Source: Lampropedia hyalina DSM 16112
GTDB taxonomy: Bacteria > Pseudomonadota > Gammaproteobacteria > Burkholderiales > Burkholderiaceae_C
Direction: 5' to 3'
DNA length: 50,047 bases
Assembly: GCF_900129055.1 (NCBI RefSeq)
Contig: NZ_FQUZ01000024.1
Span: 1-50,047, forward strand
How positions within the stretch are numbered: the stretch's first letter is position 1; every line of letters starts with the position of its first letter. This document shows, one piece after another, positions 20,643 to 30,322 of this stretch. Made by a program: the position numbers and the translations under genes. Under the pieces are notes generated by a model. The model ran no database searches and was not told where the DNA came from. It saw nothing but the letters and a program-made list of their open reading frames with translations.

Positions 20643-20673
20643 GCCGTGCCCGCGTGTGCTGCGCTGGCACGGC
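20643..20673 (+). terminator. Possible terminator-like hairpin after dapD
   Basis: GCCGTGCC (20643-20650) pairs with GGCACGGC (20666-20673) across a 15-base loop, followed by TTT then CGGCATCTTTT. It may partly separate dapD from the downstream ATPase gene. The T tract is weak. Confidence 0.45.
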
Positions 20674-20724
20674 TTTCGGCATCTTTTCCCTTCATCCCGA
20701 CCCTAAGCCCAAGGAATCCCGGCA

Positions 20725-21894
20725 ATGGCAGCAATGGAGCGTTTACTGCGCCTGATGGCCGACAACAAGGCCTCGGACATCTTCATCTCGGCGCACGCGC
20801 CGGTGCTCATCAAGATCAAGGGCGAGGCCATCCCGGTGAACCAGCAGGTGCTGTCGGTCGATACGCCGCTGGCCCTGCTGTCCGAAATCATCAGCCCCCA
20901 GCAGCGCGACGAACTGCTGACCACGGGCGAGCTGAACGTGGGCGTGCCGCTGGACGGCGTGGGGCGGTTTCGCGTCAGTGCCATGCGCCAGCGCGGCAGC
21001 TATGCGGTGGTGATCCGCTTCATCCCCAGCCAGATTCCGTCGCTGGCGGGGCTGCGCCTGCCGCCGGTGCTGGAATCGCTGGCTCTGGAAAAGCGCGGCC
21101 TGCTGCTGCTGGTCGGACAGACCGGCTCCGGCAAGAGCACCACGATTGCCTCGATGGTGGACCGGCGCAACGAACTCATGTCCGGCCACATTCTCACCAT
21201 CGAAGACCCCATCGAATACCAGTTTCGCAACCGCAAGAGCATCGTGAACCAGCGCGAAGTCGGCAGTGACACCGAATCGCTGGCCGTCGGCCTGAAAAAC
21301 GCCCTGCGCCAGGCCCCCGATGTCATCCAGATCGGCGAAATCCGCGACCGCGAAACCATGTCGGCCGCGCTGGCCTATGCCCAGTCCGGTCACCTGTGCA
21401 TCTCCACACTGCACGCCAACAACAGCTACCACGCGCTCAACCGGATTCTCAGCTTCTACCCGGTGGAAGTGCGCCCCACCATGCTGGGCGACATGGCCGC
21501 CACCCTCAAGGCCATCGTCTCGCAACGCCTGCTGCGTGGCCTCGACGGCGAGCGCGTCGCCGCCGTCGAAGTGCTGCTCAACACCAAGCTGATCGCCGAA
21601 ATGATCGAAAAAGGCGACTTCTCCGGCATCCGCGATGCCATGCAGCAGTCCATGAGCGAAGGCTCCCAGACCTTCGAGCAGAACCTTGCCGAGCTGATTA
21701 TCGACAACCGCGTCGATCGCAAGGAAGCCTTCGCCTACGCCGACTCGCCCACCAACCTGATGTGGCGTTTGCAGAACGACTTCGACCAGGCTTCCAAGGC
21801 CGCCAAGGCCCGGGTCGAAGCCGCCCAGGAGCCGGAAACCGACGAGCCATCCTTCACCGAATTCACGCTGGACGTGCGCCACGACAAACCATGA
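20725..21894 (+). CDS. PilT/PilU family type IV pilus retraction ATPase
   Basis: The 389-residue hexameric secretion ATPase has Walker [11 protein letters not shown] near residue 133, an Asp box around TIEDPIEYQ, Walker [16 protein letters not shown] and His box [12 protein letters not shown]. It resembles PilU (GHLC..TLHANN) more than PilT. It powers pilus retraction or assists PilT at the inner membrane. It is embedded between dapD and dapE, a pairing I know from Burkholderiales genomes, with no other pilus gene in the window. The stop overlaps dapE as ATGA. Confidence 0.93.
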   Translation: MAAMERLLRLMADNKASDIFISAHAPVLIKIKGEAIPVNQQVLSVDTPLALLSEIISPQQRDELLTTGELNVGVPLDGVGRFRVSAMRQRGSYAVVIRFIPSQIPSLAGLRLPPVLESLALEKRGLLLLVGQTGSGKSTTIASMVDRRNELMSGHILTIEDPIEYQFRNRKSIVNQREVGSDTESLAVGLKNALRQAPDVIQIGEIRDRETMSAALAYAQSGHLCISTLHANNSYHALNRILSFYPVEVRPTMLGDMAATLKAIVSQRLLRGLDGERVAAVEVLLNTKLIAEMIEKGDFSGIRDAMQQSMSEGSQTFEQNLAELIIDNRVDRKEAFAYADSPTNLMWRLQNDFDQASKAAKARVEAAQEPETDEPSFTEFTLDVRHDKP

Positions 21895-23063
21895 CTGCCC
21901 CTATTGCCACCGCCACCCCATCCCTGACTCTGGCGCAGGCCCTGATTGCCCGCGCCTCCATCACCCCCGACGATGCGGGCTGCCTGCCCCTCATCGTCCA
22001 GCAACTGGAGCCACTGGGTTTCCAGCCCGAATGGCTACCCGCAGGCGAGGGCGCGCAGTGGGTGGAGAACCTCTGGCTCGTGCGACCGGCCAGCGACCCG
22101 AACGCCCCACTGCTGGTCTTTGCCGGCCACACCGATGTCGTACCCACCGGCCCGGTGCAAGCGTGGACATCCCCGCCATTCGAGCCGACCCTGCGCGACG
22201 GCCGCCTCTACGGACGCGGGGCCAGCGACATGAAATCCTCGATTGCCGCCTTCGTCGTGGCCGTGCAGGAGTTCTTGCAGGCCCAGCCTGACCCAGCCCT
22301 GCGCATCGCCCTGCTGCTGACCAGCGACGAGGAAGGCCCGGCCACCCACGGCACGGTGCATGTGGTCCAGACCCTGCAACAGCGTGGCGAACGGCTGGAT
22401 TACTGCATCGTGGGCGAACCCACAGCGGTGCGGCAGACCGGTGACATGGTGAAAAATGGCCGACGCGGCAGCCTCAGCGGCCGCCTCACGGTACAGGGCA
22501 TTCAGGGGCACATTGCCTACCCGCATCTGGCCCGCAACCCCATTCACCAGACCCTGCCCGCGCTGACGCAACTCGCTGGTATCGAGTGGGACCAGGGCAA
22601 CACCTACTTTCCGCCCACCAGTTGGCAGATCAGCAACATCCACGGCGGCACCGGAGCGACCAACGTCATTCCCGGCGAAGTCGTCATCGACTTCAACTTC
22701 CGCTTCAGCACCGAATCCACGCCGGAGGGTCTTCAGGAGCAAGTCCACCGCGTGCTCGATGCCCACGCACTGCAATACCGCATCGACTGGGTGCTGGGTG
22801 GCCAGCCATTCCTCACCCAGCCCGGCACCCTGCTGGAAGCCGTGCAGCAGGCGATTGCCGACGAAACCGGCCTGAACACCGAACTCTCCACCTCCGGTGG
22901 CACCAGCGACGGCCGCTTCATCGCCCGCATCTGCCCCCAGGTGGTGGAACTCGGCCCCCCCAACGACAGCATCCACAAGGTCGATGAAAACATTGCCCTG
23001 CGCGATCTGGAGCCGCTGAAAAATATCTACCGCCGGGTGCTGGAAAAATTGATTGCTGATTGA
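21891..23063 (+). CDS. dapE: Succinyl-diaminopimelate desuccinylase
   Basis: The 390-residue M20-family dizinc hydrolase releases succinate from N-succinyl-LL-diaminopimelate. Zinc ligands are visible in [13 protein letters not shown] and [11 protein letters not shown], and the catalytic/zinc Glu pair is in [20 protein letters not shown] is the C-terminal signature. ATG 21891 overlaps the preceding stop. The frame is open well upstream, but that part is a shadow of the ATPase gene. An AT-rich foreign-looking gene follows at once. Confidence 0.96.
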   Translation: MTAPIATATPSLTLAQALIARASITPDDAGCLPLIVQQLEPLGFQPEWLPAGEGAQWVENLWLVRPASDPNAPLLVFAGHTDVVPTGPVQAWTSPPFEPTLRDGRLYGRGASDMKSSIAAFVVAVQEFLQAQPDPALRIALLLTSDEEGPATHGTVHVVQTLQQRGERLDYCIVGEPTAVRQTGDMVKNGRRGSLSGRLTVQGIQGHIAYPHLARNPIHQTLPALTQLAGIEWDQGNTYFPPTSWQISNIHGGTGATNVIPGEVVIDFNFRFSTESTPEGLQEQVHRVLDAHALQYRIDWVLGGQPFLTQPGTLLEAVQQAIADETGLNTELSTSGGTSDGRFIARICPQVVELGPPNDSIHKVDENIALRDLEPLKNIYRRVLEKLIAD

Positions 23064-23083
23064 AGCAGATTACCTATTATTTT

Positions 23084-24913
23084 ATGAATTTTATTAAAAA
23101 AATAGATGGTCTTTACTGTCTGTTGATTATTTATTTGTTTTTTTCATTATCGACCGTCTTGCTTTGGAGTTACAAAGGCGAAAAAAAGGTGACAGGTGAC
23201 GAACCGCATTACCTTATCATGGCCAATGGTATTTATAAATACAAAACCCTGGAGCAAACCAAACCATACAGAGAAGAATTCAGAACCAGAGATGTGTATG
23301 AGTTTGGCTTGGCTCCATGGGATGCAGAACCATCCGGAGACAATGCCCACTCCGTCATGGAAAACAATGGCCTTTTTAATATTCACAACATTGGTCTGCC
23401 TATTTTGGTTGGACTGCCATTTGTCTTCGGTGGAATTTTAGGTGCAAAAATATTTTTAATAATATTCAGTTCACTGATAGTATTGATTGCATGGAAAATC
23501 TCTGGAATTTACTCCAGCAACAAGAGAAACCGAATTTTGGCGGTAGCTGCATCTACCATCGCCTTGCCATTCATACCAGCATCCAACCAAGTATTTCCTG
23601 ATATTATTGCCGGAATTGCCGCACTCACTGGACTATACTGGTTCTTGACCATAAAATACAATAGACCGGCTGCAATTGAATTCCTGTTCATTGCAGCAAT
23701 AGTCTTCATGCCATGGTTGCAGATAAAATTTGCAGCCACTTGCGCCTTGATTGTTTGCTCACTGGTTTTGAAAATTTACATAGAAACAAAAAACTTCAAA
23801 AAAATATCTTTGATTATATTCTCCATGGCAGCATCTCTGTTGTTGTTAGCATTTTATAACAACCATGCTTTTGGAAAAATATCAGGCCCTTATTCCGACG
23901 GCGCATTGGAATTAAGTAAAACCAGCCTCATGGTTCTGCTGGGCCTTTTTCTGGATCAGAACCATGGTTTCGTCCTTGCCAATCCAGTGAACTTTATTGG
24001 GGTGATTGCAATTGGCTGGATGTTTAAATCCAATCGTATTTTTGCATTGCTCTGGGGTGGTGTTTTTCTTTCTTTGCTGGTTCCTAATTCACTTCATCCC
24101 AACTGGTACGGAGGACTGAGTTTCTCAGGCCGTTTTGCATGGGCCGCATCCGTGGTTTTTACTATTCCAACCATTTTTGGATTATTGAAAATCGCCAACC
24201 AAAAAAACAATTTATTCTTGCTCCTGACTTCTTTGGGAGTCATTCTGCAATTCTATTTCTTTATTCTATACGCATTGATATCAGTCGATACCTACAACAA
24301 AAGTGCTGATGTCTGGATTGGAAATTATTCCATATTCCATTTCCCATTTGATCTGTGGATGCCTGCACTGTACAATTCCCGATGGGCTTTTGAATACCTT
24401 CCCAATATTGGATTTTCTTTATTCTTTGTATTTTTGTTGATTTCTGGATTTTTTCATTTCAACAAGAAAGTTTTTTATCTCTTCTTGATATTTGTTTTTT
24501 CATGTGGGATATTGGAATCATCAAAAGACAAGAAGCTTGTTTTTTATCCAAAGGAAATGCCCCATGAAACCGGAAGAGTGAATGGCTCTGGGCGATTGGC
24601 TGAAGAAGGGTATGATCTATCTGGATTCATTCATTATGGACCACCTCTTTTGATAAGAAACGGGTCATACGAGGTAACCTTAAGTTATAAAAGCTCTGCC
24701 GACGATTCCGATGAAGTGGGTCGATTTGACGTGTATAGCCAGAAAAGCCACAGCATCATCAATCAGGAGGTGATGAATGGAACCCAGGGGGTCGAGAAAA
24801 AATTAACAATGAAATTCCGTGTAGATCAAGCAGGAAAAGATTTCATCGAATTCCGTACCAACTGGAATGGTTCATCCAGAGTGGAAATATTGGAAATTAC
24901 ATTCAGCTATTGA
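23084..24913 (+). CDS. Putative GT-C type membrane glycosyltransferase, AT-rich, probably acquired
   Basis: The product is 609 residues from ATG 23084; an in-frame TTG at 23060 would overlap the dapE stop. About ten to twelve membrane helices fill residues 10-460. The first periplasmic loop carries TGDEPHYL, an acidic motif at the place where GT-C glycosyltransferases such as the ArnT/PMT families keep their catalytic Asp/Glu. The last 140 residues are soluble and strand-rich. Acceptor and donor are unknown. Codons are strongly A/T-ending (AAA, ATT, TTT), unlike every neighbour, which points to horizontal transfer. No polysaccharide cluster accompanies it. Confidence 0.65.
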   Translation: MNFIKKIDGLYCLLIIYLFFSLSTVLLWSYKGEKKVTGDEPHYLIMANGIYKYKTLEQTKPYREEFRTRDVYEFGLAPWDAEPSGDNAHSVMENNGLFNIHNIGLPILVGLPFVFGGILGAKIFLIIFSSLIVLIAWKISGIYSSNKRNRILAVAASTIALPFIPASNQVFPDIIAGIAALTGLYWFLTIKYNRPAAIEFLFIAAIVFMPWLQIKFAATCALIVCSLVLKIYIETKNFKKISLIIFSMAASLLLLAFYNNHAFGKISGPYSDGALELSKTSLMVLLGLFLDQNHGFVLANPVNFIGVIAIGWMFKSNRIFALLWGGVFLSLLVPNSLHPNWYGGLSFSGRFAWAASVVFTIPTIFGLLKIANQKNNLFLLLTSLGVILQFYFFILYALISVDTYNKSADVWIGNYSIFHFPFDLWMPALYNSRWAFEYLPNIGFSLFFVFLLISGFFHFNKKVFYLFLIFVFSCGILESSKDKKLVFYPKEMPHETGRVNGSGRLAEEGYDLSGFIHYGPPLLIRNGSYEVTLSYKSSADDSDEVGRFDVYSQKSHSIINQEVMNGTQGVEKKLTMKFRVDQAGKDFIEFRTNWNGSSRVEILEITFSY

Positions 24914-25049
24914 TACGGCACTTGAAAACCTGAAAATTCAATGCCGTTTCAAATTCAGGGAGAGTCTGAAAAACCCGTTACGCCGCCTGCATCTCGCCAC
25001 TGGGCGCGAACTTGCCGCAAGGGTTTCGCAAACCTTCCCTGGTTCCGAT

Positions 25050-25688
25050 TCATATGCGGATGCGATGCCAACGGCTCCAGCCAATCCAGGCCAGTGTCCA
25101 CAGGATGGCGTACAGCACGGTGGTCAGCAGCAGTTCCTTGTACCAGAACAGACCGATGCTGACGGTGTTCACAACCACCCACACCGGCCAGTTCTCGATG
25201 AACTTGCGCCCCAGCAGCACTGCGCCGACGATGCTGCCTGCGGTGACGAAACCATCCCACCAGGGCACGGTGCTGTGCGCAATGTGTTGCAGTGCCCAGG
25301 CGCACAGCAGCCACAGCACGGCCCAGACGGCCACCAGTGCCAGCCGTCCCCGTGTGGCCAGCGAGGCGACCCGCAGTGGCTGGCGCGAGCGGCCCGAATA
25401 AGGGTCGCGGTTGCGGCGGCCATACAACCATTGCCACCAACCCCACAGCGCGATCAGTGCGAAAAACACGTTCACGCTGGCCTCGCCCCAGATGCCGCTG
25501 TGCGCGAAGAACCAGGCATACAGCCCGCTGGCCAGCAGCGAGAGGGCAAAGCCCCAGTGGATTTCCAGCACATTGCAGACGATGTTGGCCAGGGCCAGTG
25601 TGAAGGCGATCAGCTCCAGCCAGGTGACGGGTACGTTCAGCACCGTGAACGCGCCTTGCAGCAGCCACAGTTCGTTCGCGCTGCCCAT
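25050..25688 (-). CDS. PnuC-family transporter, probably thiamine-specific (PnuT)
   Basis: The 212-residue inner-membrane protein has about seven to eight helices and the PnuC blocks WLELIAFTLALANIVCNVLE, IWGEASVNVFFALIALWGWW and SRKFIENWPVWVVVNTVSIG-like sequence (here GRKFIENW). PnuC proteins carry nicotinamide riboside or thiamine by facilitated diffusion. A TPP riboswitch upstream and the TonB receptor just before it (stop 2 bases before this ATG) make thiamine the likely cargo. The start at MGSANEL is chosen; the frame upstream lies over the receptor gene. Confidence 0.9.
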   Translation of the reverse strand: MGSANELWLLQGAFTVLNVPVTWLELIAFTLALANIVCNVLEIHWGFALSLLASGLYAWFFAHSGIWGEASVNVFFALIALWGWWQWLYGRRNRDPYSGRSRQPLRVASLATRGRLALVAVWAVLWLLCAWALQHIAHSTVPWWDGFVTAGSIVGAVLLGRKFIENWPVWVVVNTVSIGLFWYKELLLTTVLYAILWTLAWIGWSRWHRIRI

Positions 25689-25690
25689 GC

Positions 25691-27898
25691 TCACCACTCC
25701 ACCCGCACCGAGGCGCGAATGGTGCGCGGCGCGGAGGGGAACAGGTACACGCCGTCCCAGTCGGTGGGGGCGGCTTCGCGCCAGTAAATATGGTCGCTGA
25801 GGTTTTCCACGTTCAGCGTCCACTGCACCAGCCGTTCGCCCACCACATGCTCATAGCGCGCGCCTGCGTCGATCTGCCAGCCGCGTGGCAGCACGGCCCG
25901 GCCATCGCTGGTGGCACGCTTGCCGTCCTGTACCCAGGCCAGGGCGTTGAGCGACAGGCCGGGCAGGGCTTGCAGCCGGTAGTCGCTGAACAGCGAGGCA
26001 GTGAACAGCGGGATGTTGGTGACGCGCTGCCCCTGCAATGCCGGGTTGTGCGAGTGGGTATAGCGCGCATCCAGCCAGGCGGTGCTGGCTTGCAGCGACC
26101 ATTGCGGCGAGACGCGCCCGGCGGCATTCAGCTCCAGCCCCCGGTGCCGGGCTTGACGCGCACCGCCCAGGTAGCGCGGCAGGCTTTCGCCGGGCAGGGT
26201 GACGGTTTCGGCTGAAGGCTTGTCGATCTCGAACACCGCTGCCGACAGCAGCAGCCGATCACCGGCCTGCCACTTCACGCCCACTTCCTTCTGTGTGCTC
26301 TTGAGCGCGGGCAAGACTTCGCCCGCATTCACATAGCGGCTGGGGCGGTTGGGGGCCACATCCAGTTCCACGCCCTTGCCCCAGGAGGCGTACAGCGTCC
26401 AGTCGGTGGCGGGTTGCCAGGTCAGGCCCAGCCAGGGAGTGCTGACGGTCTGCTCCAGCGCAACACCACGGCTGCCATCGGTACGGATGCTGCGCCGATC
26501 CAGCCGCGTAAGCCGCAGTCCCACAAAGCTCTGCCACTGCGCATTCCAGTGTGTGTGCAGCGAGGCGAAGGCGGCGAGCGATTCCTCGTCGGTATTCGTG
26601 TTGGGCGTGGTCAGTTGCGGGTCGGCGGGCAGCACCACGGGTTGGTAGATGTTGCTGGTTCCCACCCAGTTGTAGGCTTGCAGGGCAGGTTCGCGGTGGC
26701 GCGAGTCGTAGCCGGAAACGCCCAGCTTGAGCTGGTGCGAGAGTCCGGCCAGCGTCAGTTTGCCGTCCAGTGCGGCCTCCCAACTGGTGAGGTGGCGGCG
26801 GATGCCATCGTTGCGGTAGTCGTACACGTCCACGTCGCCATTGGCACACAGGCCGGGGTAGATGGCCCCGCAGCCATCGGGGAAGGCTATGCGGTCGTTG
26901 ATGCGGGTGCGGCTGTGGCCCACGGCCAGCTTGGCCTGCCAGTCGTCAGAGAACCGATGTTCCAGCCCCAGTTGCAGCGTGCCTGCTTCGGTCTGATAGG
27001 GCAATGACCACGGCTGGCTGTTGAGGTTGCGGCGTGGGTTGATGGGGCCAGTGGGCAGGCTTTCGGCCACGCCGTCGCCATCCGCGTCCAGCAGCCCGAG
27101 TCCGGGCACGGAGGGTTGCGACTTGCGGTGGTATTCCAGATCGGCCGTCAGGCGCGTGTCGCGGGTCAATGGGGCATCCACGGCCAGGGAGGCGAAGCGG
27201 CGTGAGCCATCGGCCCCATCGTAGTGGCTGTGCAAGTTTTCTGCGGCCAGGTTCAGGCGCACGCCCACCGTGCCCAGGTGGCGGCTGGTGTCCAGGTGCA
27301 GTTTGCTGCCGCCGTATTCATTGCCATGCAGGGACACGGCGGTGAAGTCGTAGGGCTGGGGCTTTTTGGTGACGTAGTTCACCAGCCCACCCGGCGCAGA
27401 TACGCCGCTTTGCAGCCCGGCCACGCCCTTGAGCACTTCGATGCTGTCCTTGTTCTCGAAGGCCACGGGCGCAAAGTTGTTCACCACCAGCCCGTTGCGC
27501 TGGTAGTTGCCCAAGTGACTGAGCATGAAGCCGCGCACATTGAGGTTCTCCACATAACCGGGGGTGTTGTAGTTGTCGCTCATGGAGGCATCCAGCCGCA
27601 GTGCCTGCGAGAGGGTCTGCATGCCGGTGGCGGCGATCAGGTCGGAACCCAGCACGGTGATGCTTTGCGGGGTCTGCGCGAGGGGTACATCGAAGTCGCC
27701 CACGGCAGCCTGCTCCACGTCGAACACCGGCCCGGCCTTGGTGCTGATGGTGACTTCGTCCAGGCTCTGGCTGTCCTGGGCCTGTGCCCACGCGGGTGTG
27801 GCAGCGCAGACGGCCAGCCACCAGGCACAGGAGCGCGAGAGGGAGAAGCGGGCGGGAATGCGCCCACGGCGGGAATGTGGCGAATGGTGAATTGCCAT
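25691..27898 (-). CDS. TonB-dependent outer-membrane receptor, probable thiamine transporter
   Basis: The 735-residue product has a basic start, a signal peptide ending near AWAQA and a TonB-box-like DEVTIS. The plug domain has DVPLAQTPQSITVL, NVRGFMLS and GVSAPGGLVNYVTKKP. A long beta-barrel ends in the aromatic residue W. ATG 27898 has an AAAGGA site 8-9 bases upstream. The TPP riboswitch at 28000-28099 controls this gene, so it probably imports thiamine or a precursor across the outer membrane, although by sequence alone it looks like a siderophore receptor. Confidence 0.92.
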   Translation of the reverse strand: MAIHHSPHSRRGRIPARFSLSRSCAWWLAVCAATPAWAQAQDSQSLDEVTISTKAGPVFDVEQAAVGDFDVPLAQTPQSITVLGSDLIAATGMQTLSQALRLDASMSDNYNTPGYVENLNVRGFMLSHLGNYQRNGLVVNNFAPVAFENKDSIEVLKGVAGLQSGVSAPGGLVNYVTKKPQPYDFTAVSLHGNEYGGSKLHLDTSRHLGTVGVRLNLAAENLHSHYDGADGSRRFASLAVDAPLTRDTRLTADLEYHRKSQPSVPGLGLLDADGDGVAESLPTGPINPRRNLNSQPWSLPYQTEAGTLQLGLEHRFSDDWQAKLAVGHSRTRINDRIAFPDGCGAIYPGLCANGDVDVYDYRNDGIRRHLTSWEAALDGKLTLAGLSHQLKLGVSGYDSRHREPALQAYNWVGTSNIYQPVVLPADPQLTTPNTNTDEESLAAFASLHTHWNAQWQSFVGLRLTRLDRRSIRTDGSRGVALEQTVSTPWLGLTWQPATDWTLYASWGKGVELDVAPNRPSRYVNAGEVLPALKSTQKEVGVKWQAGDRLLLSAAVFEIDKPSAETVTLPGESLPRYLGGARQARHRGLELNAAGRVSPQWSLQASTAWLDARYTHSHNPALQGQRVTNIPLFTASLFSDYRLQALPGLSLNALAWVQDGKRATSDGRAVLPRGWQIDAGARYEHVVGERLVQWTLNVENLSDHIYWREAAPTDWDGVYLFPSAPRTIRASVRVEW

Positions 27899-27999
27899 CG
27901 AAACGTCCTTTGCATTCGACGGCAGGGCATGGATATGGAAATGCGCAAGGCCCACACGCAGGCAGATGCCAGGGCGTGCAGGCCAATGGTGCTTCCACA

Positions 28000-28099
28000 A
28001 CGCTTCCCTGCGCAAGTATTACCTTGATCAAGTTCCAGGGTGTCATCTCAGCCGGTGGCTTGTTCGCTTGCACGAAAAATCCACCAGCACCCCTAGCGT
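28000..28099 (-). promoter_or_regulatory. TPP riboswitch (THI element)
   Basis: On the minus strand, P1 halves ACGCT (28099-28095) and AGCGT (28004-28000) enclose AGGGGTGC, GGCTGAGATGACACCC (28053-28038) with the invariant CUGAGA, and CTTGATCAAGGTAATAC followed by GCGCAGGGAAGC. These are the conserved aptamer blocks. About 100 bases separate it from the receptor ATG and no T-run follows, so control is probably at translation. A TATAAT lies upstream at 28155-28150. Confidence 0.96.
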
Positions 28100-28164
28100 G
28101 TGTTGCGCCAGTCAGCATCCCATGACAGGGATATGACCGGCGCGGCGCAATTATAGGCAGGTTC

Positions 28165-30252
28165 TCAAAGGGGTTTTCGGCTTTTGCCCCAATGCCACTG
28201 GCGCAGACGCATGCCGTTGGCGATCACCAGCAGAGTGATGCCCAGGTCGGCGGCCACAGCCATCCACATGCTGGCGTAGCCCGCCACGGCCAGGGCCATG
28301 AACACGGCCTTGCCCAGCAAGGCCAGCAGCATGTTCTGCCAGACGATGGCGTGGGTCTGGCGTGCCAGCGCGAACGCCTGGGGCAGGGCGGTGATGCGGC
28401 TGTCCATCAGCACGACATCGGCGGCTTCGGCGGCAATGTCGGTGCCTTGCGCACCGCCAATGGCAATGCCCAGGTCGGAACCGGCCAGTGCGGGTGCGTC
28501 GTTGATGCCGTCACCCACCATGGCCGTGGCTCCAGCCTGCTGGCGCAGTGCATCGATGGCTTGCAGTTTCTGCGCAGGCAGCAGGCCTCCGTGCGCATCG
28601 GTAATGCCCACGCGCTGGGCAATGTGGCGGGCGGCCAGCACGTTGTCGCCGCTGAACAGGGCGGTGCGCAGTCCCATGCCGTGCAGTTGGGCCACGACAT
28701 CGGCGGCTTCGCCGCGCACGGTGTCGGTGACCGCGAACACGGCCTGAATGGTGCCGGCACACTCCAGTGCAGTGAGGGCAAATCCGGCATTGCGCCATGC
28801 CTGTATCTGTGACTGCAAGGCCGGTGTGGGCACGATGCCATCGGCGGCCAGCCAGTCCAGGTTGCCCATGCGCACGCGCTGGCCCTGCCAGATGCCCTCC
28901 TGTGCGTCGGCCTGCAAGCCCGCACCGGGGTTCTCGTGGACGTTTGCCAGTGCCGGTGTGGGCAACGGCTCTGCCAGACTGGCTTGCAAGCCCTGTGCAA
29001 TCGCCTTCGATACCGGGTGCGCGGAACGTGCGGCCAGTGCGGCAGCCAGCGCGGGAATCTGCACCTGAGCTTCACCATCGGTCGCGTGGGCGGACTGCCA
29101 GGCTTCGAGACGGGTATTGCCTTCGGTCAGGGTACCGGTCTTGTCGAAGGCCACGGCACGAATGGCATGGGCTTTCTCCAGGGCCGCTCCGCCCTTGAAC
29201 AGCACGCCCTGACGGGCGGCATTGCCCAGTGCGCTGACCACGGCCACCGGCGTGGCAATCACCAGCGCGCAGGGGCAGGCAATCACCAGCAGCGCGAGGG
29301 CGCGGTACACGGCCTCCTGCCAGCTCCAGCCGGGCAGCCAGGGCAGCAGAATGGCCAGCAGCAGGGCGATCACCATCACCGCCGGGGTATAGATGGCGGC
29401 AAAGCGGTCGATATTGCGCTGCACCGGCGCACGGGCGTTCTGTGATTGCTCCACCAGTTCCACCATGCGATCCAGTGTGGTGGTTCCCAGTGCGTGGCTG
29501 ACGCGCACCGTCAGTTCCGCGCTGGTGTTGATGGTGCCTGCAAACACCGGTTCGTCCACAGTCTTGAGCACGGGTGTGCTTTCGCCGGTGACGGGAGCCT
29601 GGTTGATGGCACTTGCGCCGTGGACGATCACGCCATCCAGCGCGATGCGCTCGCCGGGGGCAATGCGCAGCAGGGTGCCGGGCACGATGTCGCGCAGTGC
29701 GGTTGTGCGTGGCGTGCCACCGGGCTGGACGACGGTGGCGGTGTCGGGCAGTTGCAGCATCAGGTCGCGCACGGCATTGCGGGCCTTGTGCATGGCGGCA
29801 TCTTCGAGTTTCTCGGCGGCAACGAACAGGGCCATCACCATGGCCGCTTCGGCCCAGTGCCCGATCAGGAAGGCCCCGGTCACAGCGACGGCCATCAGCG
29901 CGAGAATGCCCAGTTGGCCCCGGAACAGCGCGCGCATGCCACTCCAGTACACGCCGGTTCCGGCCATGCCGATGGCAGCCAGAGCCAGTGCCATGCCACC
30001 CCAGCGGCTCCATGCGGCATCGGGCCAGAGGTAGCCCAGCAATTCCGCGCCCAGGGCCAGCCCCAGGGCCACGGCAACCCGCCACCAAGCGGGCAAGGTG
30101 CCGTGATCGTGGCCATCGTCGCCACTGCTGTCGGGCGGGCTGCTACCGCATCCGCACGATGAGCAGCAGGAGGCAGCCGGTGCGGGAGCGCGGTGGGAGG
30201 AGTGATCGTGGCCCGATGGGCCGTGCGAGGAAGAGGGGTGTGAGTGTGTCAT
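28165..30252 (-). CDS. Zinc/cadmium/lead P1B-type ATPase (ZntA/CadA-like)
   Basis: The 695-residue metal exporter has PVTGESTPV, the metal-site CPC in ACPCALVIATP, phosphorylation motif DKTGTLTEG, SAHPVSKAI and GDGINDAPALAGSD. Instead of a GMTCxxC metal-binding domain, the first 60 residues are rich in histidine and cysteine (HSHP, HGPSGHDH, CCSSCGCG, DDGHDHG), a likely metal-gathering tail. I start at ATG 30252 (MTHSHPSSS). The hinge and CPC motif suggest divalent zinc/cadmium/lead rather than copper. Confidence 0.93.
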   Translation of the reverse strand: MTHSHPSSSHGPSGHDHSSHRAPAPAASCCSSCGCGSSPPDSSGDDGHDHGTLPAWWRVAVALGLALGAELLGYLWPDAAWSRWGGMALALAAIGMAGTGVYWSGMRALFRGQLGILALMAVAVTGAFLIGHWAEAAMVMALFVAAEKLEDAAMHKARNAVRDLMLQLPDTATVVQPGGTPRTTALRDIVPGTLLRIAPGERIALDGVIVHGASAINQAPVTGESTPVLKTVDEPVFAGTINTSAELTVRVSHALGTTTLDRMVELVEQSQNARAPVQRNIDRFAAIYTPAVMVIALLLAILLPWLPGWSWQEAVYRALALLVIACPCALVIATPVAVVSALGNAARQGVLFKGGAALEKAHAIRAVAFDKTGTLTEGNTRLEAWQSAHATDGEAQVQIPALAAALAARSAHPVSKAIAQGLQASLAEPLPTPALANVHENPGAGLQADAQEGIWQGQRVRMGNLDWLAADGIVPTPALQSQIQAWRNAGFALTALECAGTIQAVFAVTDTVRGEAADVVAQLHGMGLRTALFSGDNVLAARHIAQRVGITDAHGGLLPAQKLQAIDALRQQAGATAMVGDGINDAPALAGSDLGIAIGGAQGTDIAAEAADVVLMDSRITALPQAFALARQTHAIVWQNMLLALLGKAVFMALAVAGYASMWMAVAADLGITLLVIANGMRLRQWHWGKSRKPL

Positions 30253-30322
30253 GCAGACATTGGAAACCTTCAAGCCGCTACAAGGTCAAGGCGTAAGGTT
30301 TTGCCAGTGTCTGCGTGGAAAC

